Assembly: GCA_900491605.1 (NCBI GenBank)
Contig: UESW01003901.1
Span: forward strand, 1,072,835-1,136,834
Reading direction: 5' to 3'
Source of the DNA: Calamus simplicifolius
Lineage: Eukaryota; Streptophyta; Magnoliopsida; Arecales; Arecaceae
Length of the DNA: 64,000 nucleotides
This document shows positions 35,701-48,000 of the stretch, piece by piece; within the stretch, counting starts at the first letter, position 1, and every line of letters starts with the position of its first letter. Both the position numbers and the translations under genes were made by a program. Below the pieces are notes generated by a model that was not told where the DNA came from, searched no databases, and was given only the letters and a program-made list of their open reading frames with translations.

Positions 35701-38700
35701 AGAATTGAGGAAAAAAATTTCTGAAATAATGTATCCTCTTTTTATCTTTTTCAATAAAATTAACTTGTATGGAATTTGCTCTTTTATTTTCTCTATTTTC
35801 TTTTTGCTTAAAATGTTTGTCTGCATATTCACAATAAAATGATAAGCAAAGTTACAGAACATAATAATATTTGACCTTTTTTTATTGCGCAACAGTTGAT
35901 ATAGTCCAATTAAATTTTCCCTTTTATGTTTGATTTAATTTCTGCATTTTCAATTCGTACAACAATTCACTGGATGAATATTTGATGCATGGTAGCTAGA
36001 GGTGGCAAATGATTTGAATAGCTTAAACCTGGCTCAACTCTGAAAAAGCTCGATGCAAGCTTAATTAGAAGGTAAACATGCTAATCAGAGGAGATCAAAA
36101 ATCCAAGGCTGAAGTTATAGGGAAATGATTTGATAATAAAGATTTTCAGATTTAATATATTGATAAAGGAGAGTTATTTGACATAGACACTTATGTAAGC
36201 CAAGATAACATAAAGTGGTATAATTGAATATGAGCCGAGCTAGGCTAAGCTTGAGCATAGTCCATTGTATGTTTGAGCTAATTTTGAGCTAGCTCATTTA
36301 ATTTTTAGCAAATCTCTAGCTTGGCCAACTTGTTTAAGAGAGCTAACTAGCATTTATGATCATTTGAGGTTTTCATTCAGGTAATTTGGAGTAATAATCC
36401 TAATTGTGTGTTAGTCATAACTATAATTATTTATAACAAATAATTATAAAAATAATTTTATTATTCATTACTTATATAGGTAATAATTATTAAATGTATA
36501 CAAGATATAGAAATTATTTTTTAACAGGATTATAACAACTAAAAGAATGCCGGATGATGGGAGGAAAAGCATATTAATATCCGTATATAAAAATAAAGAT
36601 ATTCAAAACTATGCAAATTATAGAGGGATTAAGCTAATGAGTCATACAATGAAAGTTGGGAGAGTGTAATAGAAAATCGATTAAGGCTCGAAACTTTGGT
36701 GTCAAATAATCAATTTGGATTTATGCCTGGAAGATCGACCATGGAAGCTATTTATTTAATAAGAAGATTGATGGAGAGATATAGAGAAAAGAAAAAAAGA
36801 CCTTCATATGGTCTTTATTGATTTAGAGAAAACATATGGTAGAGTACCTCGAGAAATAATATGGTGGATTTTAGAGAAAAAAGGAGTTACCAAAAAGTAC
36901 ATAGAATTGATAAAAGATATGTATGATATAGCAATAACTATTGTTAAAACAACAATAGGAGAAACTAGTGAGTTTTCTATTACTGTAGGTTTACATCAAG
37001 GATCTGCCTTAAGTCCGTATCTTTTTGCATTAGTTATGGTTGAATTAATCAACATATTCAAAATGATATCCTATGGTGTATGTTATTTGCAAATGATATA
37101 GTGTTGATTGATGAAACTAAATCTGGAGTAAATGCTAAGCTAGAAATTTGGAGAGAGAGGCTTTAGAATCTAAAGGTTTTAAAATTAGTAGAAGTAAAAC
37201 TGAATGCATAAAATATAATTTTAGTGGGAGTAGAAATATAAATGAAAAATCAGTGAAGATTGCAAGCCAAGAGATATCAAGGAGTAAAAAATTTAGGTAT
37301 TTGGGATCAATTATCCAGCAAAAAGGTGAAATAGGTAAAGATGTGAATCATAGAGTTAAAGCAGGATGGATTAAGTGGAGGAGTGCTTCAAGAGTATTGT
37401 ATGATCGACGCATTCCATTAAAATTGAAAGAAAAATTCTATAAAACTGCTATTAGGCCAGCTATGCTATATGGAACAGTGTTGAAAAATATTGAAACAAC
37501 ATGTGAATAAATTAAGTATAACAGAAATGCGTATGTTAAGATGGATATGTGGTAAAACTGTAAAAGATAGAATTAGAAATAAATATATAAGAGAATGATA
37601 GGAATAGCTCCAATTGAAGATAAAATGAGAAAAAATCGATTATGATGGTTTGGACATATACGTAGACCTTTAGATGCTCCAGTTAGAAAGAGTGATCTTT
37701 AAACAATTCATGGTAAGATAGAGGTAGAGGTAGACATAAACTAACATGGATAAAAATAATTAAAAAAGATATAACTATTTGTAATTTAAAAGTTGACTTG
37801 TTCCTAAATAGAGCAGAGTGGAGGAAGCAGATTCATGTAGCCGACCCCATGTAGTTGGGAAAAGGCTTAGATGAGTTGAGTTAAGTTGAGTTAATATAGA
37901 AATTATTTATATATTAATATTTTTGTGCTAATTTAAGTTGAGCTCAATAAGCTAAGCCTAGCTGTAACTTGATCTTTTCTTAAATGAGTCAAACTTTCTG
38001 TTAACTTAAGAATGAAATTATGCCGTTTAAGAAAATAAATTTGCACCGTAAATGATAATACCTCCTTGAATTTATTAGTTCTTCAAATAATAATGAATGC
38101 TATAATAAACACTATATTGTTATATATGGTATATATGTTACAATATTGGTGGATGTTATTCATTAGGATTGCATCATATATTAAGAGGAGGCTGAACTTT
38201 TAAATCTCATGATTAAGTGAGAGTTACAATTGTAATAGGAAATAGAGATATGGCTACTTTTTTATTGAGGGGTATGAAGAAGTGACAATACGGAAGAATT
38301 CTATTGGGACATCAATTAGGTGCTTGTTTGCTGATTGACTTAGGTGAGAGACAGGAGATAGGGATGGGCCAGTAAATATGTAGTATGCCCACTGCCCTTT
38401 TGCCATAATCATAAACATCAACTGTTGTTTCAACTTTTTGGGAGTTTGGTTCATAGATTTTCATTTATCGGTCCTATTGAAGGCTACTTCTAGCTGGACA
38501 GTGAGTGGAGATGGTTGGATTTATTATAACTATATTGATACAACTTTCGGAGATGTGCTGCCTGTACTTTGATGTACTTATTATTTGTTCTTTGAGTAGC
38601 TTTCTTGTCCAACTTGAATTATTCTGGCAAATGGTGGTTCAAATCTGAAAAATATATGATACTTATAATGGTGATGTGGTTTTGCTGGCTTTGTGCAATT

Positions 38701-41700
38701 CATAAATGCTTATATGACATGTAAATTTATTGATTTGTTATCATGGATATTCTCTTTAACATATGAATTTATATTGAGTTTGTCAGGTACATTCAAACTG
38801 ACACTTCAGTTTACAGAGGATTATCCAAATAAACCACCAACTGTACGCTTTGTTTCTCGAATGTTTCATCCAAACAGTAAGTTATGATGCTGAGACTACT
38901 CCACGTGATAGGAATCCAGTCTTGAATTGCTTCTTCTAGTTCTTGGTTTATTCTTTATCTTTGTAATTACTAATTGTTGCAAGAAGTTCCCACACTGATA
39001 CATCGTGATCCTGGGAAGCTGCATTCTAAATGATAGAAGTACCACTTAAGCCATGTCAGAACTTTGCAACAATAGCAACCATGGAGAGCGGATGACCCTA
39101 TGCCTCCTACATATGATCTATGACTCTTTAAACTTCAAAGCTTAGGTTGCCCCATACGTGATTGTTTTTTCTTTTTCTTGTACGTGTGTGTGAATAAACT
39201 TATGCCTTGTGATGAAATAAGACTAAACTTCTTGGTTGGCTTTGTGGTCTTTGAAAAGGTTTCTTTTCAACTGTAATGCATTGTCTTTAATTTGGGAAAT
39301 AGGTGACCTGGCATTGTATGTATTAGGTTCTTATTAACTGAGCTAGTTGCGGAAATCTACTTGTTTTACCCCTGATGCTCCCAACACCACATTGACCAAT
39401 GCTACTTACATAGACTAACCTTCTTATACCTGCCTATAATTTCAAAAACTTTTCTTACTAAATGATTAATAACAAATTTTTTGTTGTTGAAAATTTAATA
39501 GACCAGTGCCTTTTTTATGAATCAGAATAAGTGAGTTCTGTCCATTTATAGAAATAGTACTCAGTTAATGGTTGTATTATTAACTTTATAATTTTTTGAA
39601 AAATGATATGATTTCTGTCCATTTCTATTTTGCATTGTAATTTATATCTGTGCTCATGAACAAATTTGGTATTACGAGCCTTTTCCATTGGGCTGTCATT
39701 TCGTCATCTTAAAAAGAGTGCTGTTACTCTTTTCATATGTTTAATTATTGGTTTGAAGATGACATTATAATTGCATAGTATATTTTTTTTCTCTTTTAGT
39801 TTTATTCTTTAACAGTATCAAGTGTTGCCATGAGAACCCATCCTTTTTCTTATTTTAACCTTTTGTGGTTGAATATTTATAGTTTATGCGGATGGAAGCA
39901 TATGTCTGGATATCCTACAGAATCAATGGAGTCCAATATATGATGTAGCCGCAATACTTACATCAATCCAGGTTTGAAAATCCTCCCTTATTTTCAAAAT
40001 AAATTGTTTGCATCTGAAAGTTCTGATGCATATTTAACACTGTTTACTTCATAAAGGCCATTGCATTGTCATGAACAAATGAATTCTGATAAAGAAGTTA
40101 GGGTCACAGCCAAATGATAATGTAGTTCCATGTAATGCCTGGAAGCTATTTTCAGTCTATATCATCATCATGATTTTGGTTCAAATCTATGGTTGTCTGT
40201 TCTTTCTCCATTCATTTAAATTTCAGCTATAAGTGAACTTCTAAAGCTACCAGGATATTGTATGCTACTTTTTGATAATTTTGTTTTGCTGATATATGCT
40301 GAAAGTTATGTACATGTGTTTAGGAAGTGTTGTAATGGAATCAAGCTTGATTGATAATGCAGCACAGAGAATGTAGAAGTCCTGTAGAAAATTTAAGAAG
40401 AGGAAGGTATAGTTAATGAAAATTCAGAAGAGAGATTTAGAAGGGAAGGGAGAGATTGTGTGGAATCCACCAAGCTATATCAATAATTCATGGTTGTGAA
40501 AATTCAAAACATCCGATCTTTACAGCCTTCTGCAAGCTACACAAGTAGGCCATTGATGATACTAATCTTTGTCAACTTCTAATCTAGATCATGCATCTAA
40601 CTAGAGGACCCCTAATGCAGGTAAAATTCCAAAATTCAGTATAGCTGAAGCTTTCTGCCACTTTTTAACTTAGAAACTATTAGAGGAACATGGAATATCA
40701 ATTGTAGATATTGAAGAGATCTTCTGAACAAGTTGAAGATAATTGGAATCTGATATCTGTATGAAAGGTATACCTGGTATTCCATGTAGATTGTGATGTG
40801 TTTTAATCATTCAATTTGACTAATCTTCATATCCATCCCACATCAACCAAGCTTGGTTCTATTCAAGCTTGGTCCGAAATTATTTTGAGCTTGAACTCTA
40901 GGTCAAGCTTGATTTATTTATTGCTACTTTAAGCTTAATTCCAGACCAAGCTGAACATGGGCCTAATTCATCATCTTGGTAATCCTAAGTTGAGCTGAAA
41001 TCAATTCAAGCTTGATCAAGTTCAGTCCAAATATGAACATAACAAATATATGCCATATATGCATAATCATAACATGCTAATAAATCCATTCAGAATTCCA
41101 TGATGCATGCTATGTATGCATGGCATGAAACATATCATATAAAAGTAGGTGTAGAATTCCTACCTCGTCACTACTCCAAATCCTTCATAATACCCCACCA
41201 ATATCAATCAATCAATAGCTTTTTTTTATCCACTACAATTATCACATAATCAAAATTAATCCTCTAGTTAACATAGATAAACTTACCATTATACCCCTTC
41301 TAGCCCATTTTAATTATTATATCTAAGTTTAATTGAGCTTAATTAAGGTTTAGTTAGGGTTTAATTAAATCAATATCTTTGATTTAATAAGCGTGCAACT
41401 CATAATATTGATCTTCTTGTGATTATGCATACCAATATTAGTGGACCTCTGTCCTTTGATTTTTAGACCACATTAAGCTTTAGGTTGTTGAAGAGACAAC
41501 AAGTAGAGCTACCAGAGTTGTGGTGCTTTAGATGTTTCTAGGTGACTTCTTCAAGATCCTGAATTTCTTAAAAGTTGCTTTATTAATGGTGATTTAAAAG
41601 ACAGTGATGAGATCATGGTAGCTGATCAAACATGTTCATTTTCCACAAGTAAAATTATGGGGTTCTTCCTCACAATAGAGGCCGGGAAATTAGTATTTTC

Positions 41701-43153
41701 TGATGTTTAAATCATTTACTTGATTTTTATATGGTTGCTGAAATTTGAAAGATGTAGCGATGGACCTTAGGCCAAGTAATTTGAAATATGTGGTTGCTTA
41801 AATTTTCTGATGTTTAATCATTTGCTCGATTTTTATGAGGTTGCTGAAATTTGAATAATGTAGAGATGGACCTTGGGCCAAGAAATGCACCAGTCAGTAG
41901 GAACTATGCTAATCAACTGGGTTGTGTCATGCCTTGGTCCATCAAAATTAAGGCTATAAATCTCATGGGATGGACCGTCTCAGTTTGTACATGAAATGTG
42001 AAGTTTTACGGTCTCATCTTGTCCCAACACGCTGATTGGAATGCTAGGACAATAGTAGGATGGTATCTCATCTTGGTGTCTCATAGGATGTTTCATCGGG
42101 ATTTGAAACTACTATGATAGGTAGCTTCCATCTTTTTCCACAAAAAAATCATGTCTTGACCTGGCATTTTGGTGCTGTTTGGTTGAGGTTTTAGTAAAAA
42201 CTTTTTTTCGAAATTCATATCTGCAGTGTTTTATAAAAGTTGCTGTTTGGAAAAGAACTGTTACAATTTTAGTTCATCAGAGGGTTCTCACAGAGCCAGA
42301 AAAAAAAATGTTTTTCCTGAAAGACTTGGGATTCCATGTTTTTTCTCAGAATCGATTCTTCTTAATTATCAGGATAATGATGGATTTCGCCACTGCCTTC
42401 CTTCAACCCCACCAAAATTTCATGCGTGTTCCCATCCTCCCACAAAACTTGATGTACTAGTTTTTCTTGGCAAATAAGAAATTGGATAAAACGTATTTTT
42501 TTGAAAACATTAAAAAAAAACTGTTTTTCTGAAGGTGATTTCATAAAACCAATAGCTGAACACCATCTTATACTTGCTAGCAAAACACTTTCCTAGGCTG
42601 GCTTATTCATGGTTTTGAGCAAATTCACCGATGGAAGACCTTGCCTGATTTTTTTTTTTTTTTTTTTTGATTTTGTTTAGATCAGATAGACAATATGTTA
42701 TATGACTTGCCTAACAAAGATAAAGTCAAAAGTTAAAAATTCTCTCTTTGGCATTGCTTAATCCTACTTTTCACTCCTCCTAAGAACAAAGTGGTCCCAT
42801 TGTTTTTATTTATTGTAACTTCAGGTGATAACCATTAGAGACAACTGCTAGTGCAAATTATCTGTATAACCATACCTGTCAAGTAACCATTATTGTCATT
42901 TACTGGTCCATTTATGTATGTGGTGGCAATATCATTTATAAATCCTCCTTAAAATACTTTTGCCTACCAAGCCCAATTTGTCATTTTTAGTGGGAGGTAT
43001 CATTGGAACACTTTTGTACTGCAGTCGTTGCTCTGTGATCCAAACCCTAATTCACCTGCAAATTCGGAAGCTGCGCGCATGTTCAGTGAAAACAAGCGTG
43101 AGTACAATAGGAGAGTACGGGAGATTGTGGAGCAGAGCTGGACAGCAGATTGA
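32551..43153 (+). CDS. UBC2: RAD6-type E2 ubiquitin-conjugating enzyme, 152 aa, complete
   Basis: Ortholog of the Arabidopsis UBC1/2/3 (RAD6) group, which transfers ubiquitin to histone H2B and other nuclear substrates. Coding exons are 32551-32675, 32804-32829 (a 26-base micro-exon), 38787-38876, 39883-39971 and 43025-43153; every junction is GT-AG and in phase. The protein starts MSTPARKRLMRDFKRLQQDP. It has the HPN-type loop as FHPN, the active-site Cys88 in GSICLDILQNQW, and ends REIVEQSWTAD, the short plant form without the acidic tail of yeast Rad6. At 152 residues it matches the family length exactly. Introns 3 (5,957 bases) and 5 (3,053 bases) are unusually long and contain transposons. 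A 5'-UTR intron probably precedes it. Confidence 0.97.
32715..32756. repeat. (CA)n microsatellite in UBC2 intron 2
   Basis: About 20 CA units lie 40 bases downstream of the coding-exon donor, inside the 128-base intron 2. It should be length-polymorphic. Confidence 0.95.
34658..34665 (+). promoter_or_regulatory. TATA box upstream of the intronic repeat-peptide frame
   Basis: TATAAATA in ctctataaatacg lies about 58-63 bases before two candidate ATGs (34716 and 34721). The spacing fits a plant promoter. It has meaning only if the downstream frame is or was a gene. Confidence 0.4.
34811..35160 (+). repeat. 75-bp tandem repeat within the intronic peptide frame
   Basis: Units start ggttcctayaggmctygakcc and include ccttccccatgsrccaaagat. 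The first three units are precisely 75 bases apart, which preserves frame; later ones are shortened by deletions. Confidence 0.8.
35163..35566. mobile_element. Small hAT-like non-autonomous element interrupting the repeat frame
   Basis: It starts TAGAGGTGGCAAAATTG and ends CAAATTGCCACACCTA, an imperfect terminal inverted repeat of the TAGAGGTGGCA type that recurs at 43.8 and 58.0 kb. It splits one unit of the 75-bp repeat. A clean 8-bp duplication is not visible. Confidence 0.5.
36520..37893 (+). mobile_element. RTE-type LINE, 5'-truncated, in UBC2 intron 3
   Basis: A direct duplication atatagaaattattt (36505-36519 and 37894-37908) flanks it exactly. Reverse transcriptase motifs include MVFIDLEKTYGRVPREIIWW, then LHQGSALSPYLFALVM and a degenerate FADDIV-type box; RT is split over frames 36808-37101 and 37148-37510. 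The 3' end carries ADPM-LGKGL-type coding followed by a (gagttgagtta)n tail, the usual plant RTE terminus. It is inactive, with stops and frameshifts, and lies in the sense orientation of the host gene. Confidence 0.88.
36808..37510 (+). pseudogene. LINE reverse transcriptase remnant
   Basis: The central palm and thumb part of a non-LTR reverse transcriptase: DLEKTYGRVPRE (first catalytic Asp), GLHQGSALSPYLF, and then KFRYLGSIIQQKGEIGKDVN in another frame. At least two frameshifts and a truncated N terminus make it non-functional. Confidence 0.85.
41697..41890. repeat. Local direct duplication in UBC2 intron 5
   Basis: About 85 bases starting tttctgatgttta at 41697 recur from 41804 with a few differences, both containing gatggaccttrggccaag. 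An upstream stretch (40850-41030) repeats aagcttg words. No coding content. Confidence 0.6.
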
Positions 43154-43830
43154 TGATGGATCCTGCCCCCTTCAATGAACTGGTGTTTGCTCTACCCAGA
43201 AGTTGTGGGATACCGTTTGTAGTTGAACGTTGCACTATATATATATATATATTATATTTATATGTTGTATTACAGCTAAATGCTAGCTGTCACTGAATAG
43301 CTGCGTGGCTTTCGGACATGGACGTTTTAGCTCGTTCGCTGCAAGATTCTTCTAAGCTTCCTGTTATGAGGCAAATATTAGCTAGACCTTTATATCGTGC
43401 ATCTTTGGTGATATATATTTCATTGATGAACTGGCTTGTAGGATGAATTGATGCTCAAATGAGAGGTAAAATCTGTCCTTTAGTTTGACCATTAAAAAAA
43501 AAAATCAGCTAAGTTATTATTATTTTTTTTTTTGGACTAACCTTCTGTGCTTAACTGCACTCTAAGACAGAGATCTGAGGTAAGGTTTTGAATCTTCTGT
43601 GAGAGGATCGTGCTGCCGTCCCCTCTTAGGCAGCCATTTTCCGAGATGTTCTGTCATCATGCTCTGAGAGATTTAAATGTCCGAAGGCTTTAGGATTTGA
43701 ATCATTCTTTATATGATTCGAATTTTTCTGTTTCCCTGACCCGTCTTAAAGCTTGGAATGCCGGAAGCTCCGGTTTGACGGAGTACCCAAATCCATGGCA
43801 CTTCTTGAGGCAGTGCTGACTAGCTGTAAT
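43154..43830 (+). other. UBC2 3'-UTR and following intergenic DNA
   Basis: Follows the UBC2 stop. A (TA)n tract lies at 43236-43252. A sharp poly-A signal is not obvious. No further gene is seen up to the transposon at 43831. Confidence 0.4.
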
Positions 43831-44379
43831 TAGAGGTATAACTTGGGCTGGGTTCAATCCGAATCTGGTCCGTCGAATTCGATTTACAGTAGTGTTTAAA
43901 CTTATGTTTGCCTAATCCGAATCCGAAAGATCTGAATTTAATCCGGGTTGGCCAATTTGAAAATGAGGAGGGTAAGGCCATTGGTCGGGCGAAGAAAAGA
44001 ACATAAAGGCATCCATACATTTTATTTCACTTCCCATCACCTCCTCTTTGTTTATGTTTCAAGTAAAACTTTGAAACTTTTTTTAATACAATATTAAAGC
44101 TTTTTTTAATACAATATTAAAGCTCCGAGTCCAGTTTATGCGTTTGGCAAGGGATTTTATTTTTTCATCTTTGGGATCCATAATTTGATGTTTATTTACT
44201 TTGAAAAAAGTATTTTATTTATTTATTTATTTTCTCATAAACCCGAATTTCAATCTGAAACTCAATCCGAATCTGATTTTTAAAATAGGGTTAGGGTTGA
44301 GGTTCCATAAATAGGGTTAGGGTTAGGGTATATTTTATAAATAGGGTTTCGAGTTTCATGAGCCTGAGTTGCACCTCTA
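43831..44379. mobile_element. hAT-like MITE with telomere-like internal motifs
   Basis: Ends TAGAGGTATAACTTGGGCT and (right end, reverse complement) TAGAGGTGCAACTCAGGCT form an imperfect terminal inverted repeat of about 19 bases. The 8-base flanks gctgtaat and gctgcaag agree at six of eight positions. Internally it has caatccgaatctg repeats and several tagggttaggg runs (44286-44350). No transposase is encoded. Confidence 0.6.
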
Positions 44380-45062
44380 GCTGCAAGCTGCAATGACGGA
44401 ATTAAACTAGTTTCTTGGCAGTAAACAAATAACTTATTTTTCATGGAATGGGTATGGGGTGTCAAAGGGCGTATGCGTTCTAAGCCTGTGGGTGCTGGAC
44501 TCCCCCAAAGGTTTGAGTGAAGTTAATGTTCTCGTCCAATACGAACTTTGCTGGAGCCGCTTAGATCCACGCAAAGACATAGGTATTTAATAAAACCTTT
44601 TCTTAGTTGGATCGTCCTCCGATCGCTGTAACAATAATAATGATATTATAGAGTCTAAACCAGCTTCCCCATTCTACGCCACGCAGTTTAGGGATTGGTA
44701 TAATGATATCTAAACTTTCTTTACTATTTCTTATCATTATCATTTTTCGCTTTATCTTTATTTCTACATGTATTTAATAATGCTGAAACTATCTGGTTGT
44801 CTATTGATCACCAAATACTAGTAAATTTTAGCTCTTTTCAAACTGGATTTGTGATGTGAAATGTTAGTGCTGCTGCATCAGCAGCAGAGCGCGTGGATAG
44901 GTTAGAGACTTTGATTAAATATTTTAGCTTTGTAAGTAAGTAGCACATACAAATTAAATATACAAACAGCTGCTACCATAACCTATGGCAGCTTTATCCC
45001 CGATTGAGAGTACGATTAAAAAAAAAAAAAAAAAGAAACTGAAAGCAAATGTACCACGAGAT

Positions 45063-48000
45063 CTAGGATTGGGTGCTAAGGTTGTCGCTGCTGGCCCACC
45101 CATCCTGGACCTGCACAGAATACTGCAAGTTCCAAAGGACATCATCGATCGAAGGACGCATGCTGGGATCTTCGGATACACAGTTCAGGGTTATTTCAAC
45201 CGCAGTTCTCAAGGAGTCGAGAGCAAACGTGCCGCAAATGGTGGGGTCGGTTATTTCCTTCAGCTTTATTACCGGTCCGTCAGTCAAGCTTTTGTGGAGC
45301 TGTAGAACATAGCAAGCACTTGCAATATTATCATTGTTTCCTTCTTGGTAATTAATGTTGTTAATGTTTTGTCATTCCAAAAGCCAGACTCTAAATTCTA
45401 AACAAAATCACTACCGTGAACATCTTTCTGCTTTTGCTTTTCCAAAAAAAAAAAAAACACTTCACAAATTTTTCTCTCTCTCATATCCAAAATAAAAGTT
45501 CTAAAAAAATACTCAATAAAATTGTATGTCAACTGGAGATTTATCTTATGATGCTCTTAACAGTTCTACGCACCAAAGAAGAGGAGAAAGGAAAATACCT
45601 CAACTTTCAGAGCATCCAATTGGCTTTGGGATTCTGCAGGTTTGCCTGTGATAATTTCTAGAAGAATCAGCCCCAGCTTATAAATATCTTGTTTTTCACC
45701 ATGATCCAAACTGCGAATACTGTGAACATCCGAAAGTGGGGAAAAAAATAATCAGAAGTGATTACTCTATGAATATTTTCTAATCACTTCTTTGTAACTA
45801 CCATTCTTTTCATCTTTCTTTTGAGCAATATGTTTGTTATGCACCACCAGTAGGGTCTGAATTCTTTCAACAGGACTCAGCAGGTTGTTTTGGTCTGGGG
45901 ATTGTTTTCATTTTTCTTTTTTCCTTTCTAAATTTTCCCCCTTTGTATTTCACTTGCATAGTGTAGATATTGGACTGTGTTCAGTAGTCATACTATTGAA
46001 CTATTTTTGTCGATCAATCAAATTGTCTGCTTGCAATCATATATATATACAGATATAGATTAGACATGTTACCTGCCAAGGTCGCCATCTTCCATTGCGC
46101 TGAAAGGGCTTTCAGAACCTACCTGACAGACCCAAGATAGAGAGAGATTTAGCCAAGAACAAAATATGGACCACTAAAACCTTTGCTTTCGATCAAATTT
46201 TAACTTACTTTGTTGTTTTTATTCTTCAGCATCACTGGAAGATTATAATTGCTGATTTTTGCAGTAAGAGTTTGATCCAGCAAAATATTTTCCATGTTGA
46301 GATCATTTCCAACAATACCAGGAACAGTCACTGTGTGCAAGAACTGAATTCCCCTTGCAACCCCAATGACAGCTGCTACTCTCTCTGGCCATTTCATCAT
46401 CTCTTGCTTTCGCCACTCTGGAAAGTTGGAAAGCAAAACAAAACATCATGTAAAATTAACCCATCTCATCTAGTCTCAGGAGGCAAGAGAAAGCTCATCT
46501 TTCAAGTACCAGTAAGATGGTTCCTTAGGGTTCGAATAGGGACGTGCTCAAGAACAAGAAAGATGGTGCTTGTTGTGTTAGCACCATCCTGGCCACTAGC
46601 AAAGCAGTGACCCAAAATGCTGACCAAATTACGGTGCCTGAGTTTCGAAACGATATCCATGTACTTGAGTAGGTTTTGAGGAGAATGCTTTGGTTTCAAC
46701 TTCAAGCATCTCACCACAACCATAGAGCCATCCTGGAGCCAACCCTTGTAGAACTGAGAAGACAGGAAAAAAACTCCAAATTAAAGAAGGGCTAACAAAG
46801 AAAAAGACAGTATTTTTTTTCTTAGTATAAAAGTGGTTCCCTGCAAAAAAAAAAAAAAAGGAAACAAAGCAGCACCAAAAAGCATGAATATAGTGAAAAG
46901 AAAATTGAAAGAAGACAAAGAGAACCGCATTTTCCATCAGAGAGAAATGATTCAAGAAGGGACTGGTGAGTGTATTTAGCTGACCTGAACAGTTTGGCAG
47001 GCCTAAATGGTTTATAGTTTATAGTTATGAGATCATGCAGGGAGGCAAATCTATATAGCCATACAAGATGGTTTTAACAAATCTAAAATAGACTTTTAAT
47101 CAACCAATTGAATATGGTAGGCTACATCCTTAAATTCAAGGAAACACCCATGTATGTGTATACACACGTATGCATGCATGCATGCACACTTTCTTCTTTC
47201 TTTTTTTCTTAAAAAAAAAAAAAAAAAAAAGAGCTACGTTTAGCATAGCTATAATTTTTTTTCAATAAAAATTATAAGCAGGCATTTTGTTTGCTTTTTT
47301 TTTAAAAGTATTTCTAGCAATAGAAACATGTTTAGCAGTGATCGTTGCTTTTTATTTTTTTACAATTCTAGAGACATATTTGATAGCTACTATTATTTTT
47401 TTATTTATATAATTAGAAACACTTTTAATAAGGCTTTTTCAAAAATTGCTTTGATTTTCAAAAGTTTACTTTTTAAAAAAAATATGGAAGCAAAAATATT
47501 TCACTTCCCCCTTTTTTTTCCCCATAAATAATGAAAGTTGTTCTTAAAATGAAAATTAAAAATAATGTAACTAGATATTTTTTTAAAAAAAAGAATTTCA
47601 TGCTTCTACTTTTTTAAAAACAATTTAAAAAAATTTAATAACAAACCGGCTTAGGATTCTTAAATTGCTGTCAGTTTGACTTAGGAGAGATAGGACAGGC
47701 CAAACCAGTTGTCATCCCTTTCAAGGTCGGCCACAGGTGTGAAACTTGAATTCTCTCTCTTTGAAAATTAATGCCATATAACTGACCATGCTACTTGCCA
47801 AACAATGAAGTCTTAGAAGATCCTCCGTACTCATCTTAGCAGAATAATTTAATCCATCTCTTTTTCCAGAAGGATTTATCATGCAAGCAGCCAGAGGATT
47901 CTCTCGCATCAACTTTGATTCACTGGAGATCAAAATAAGCTAAAATTTCATCCCATGGAACGAAAACAATTCCAAGTATCCAGTCTCTTACCTGCCCTCG

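Noticed and set aside
44285..44350. Telomere sequence
   Set aside because: Only a few taggg/ttaggg units inside a MITE; not the plant TTTAGGG array and not terminal.
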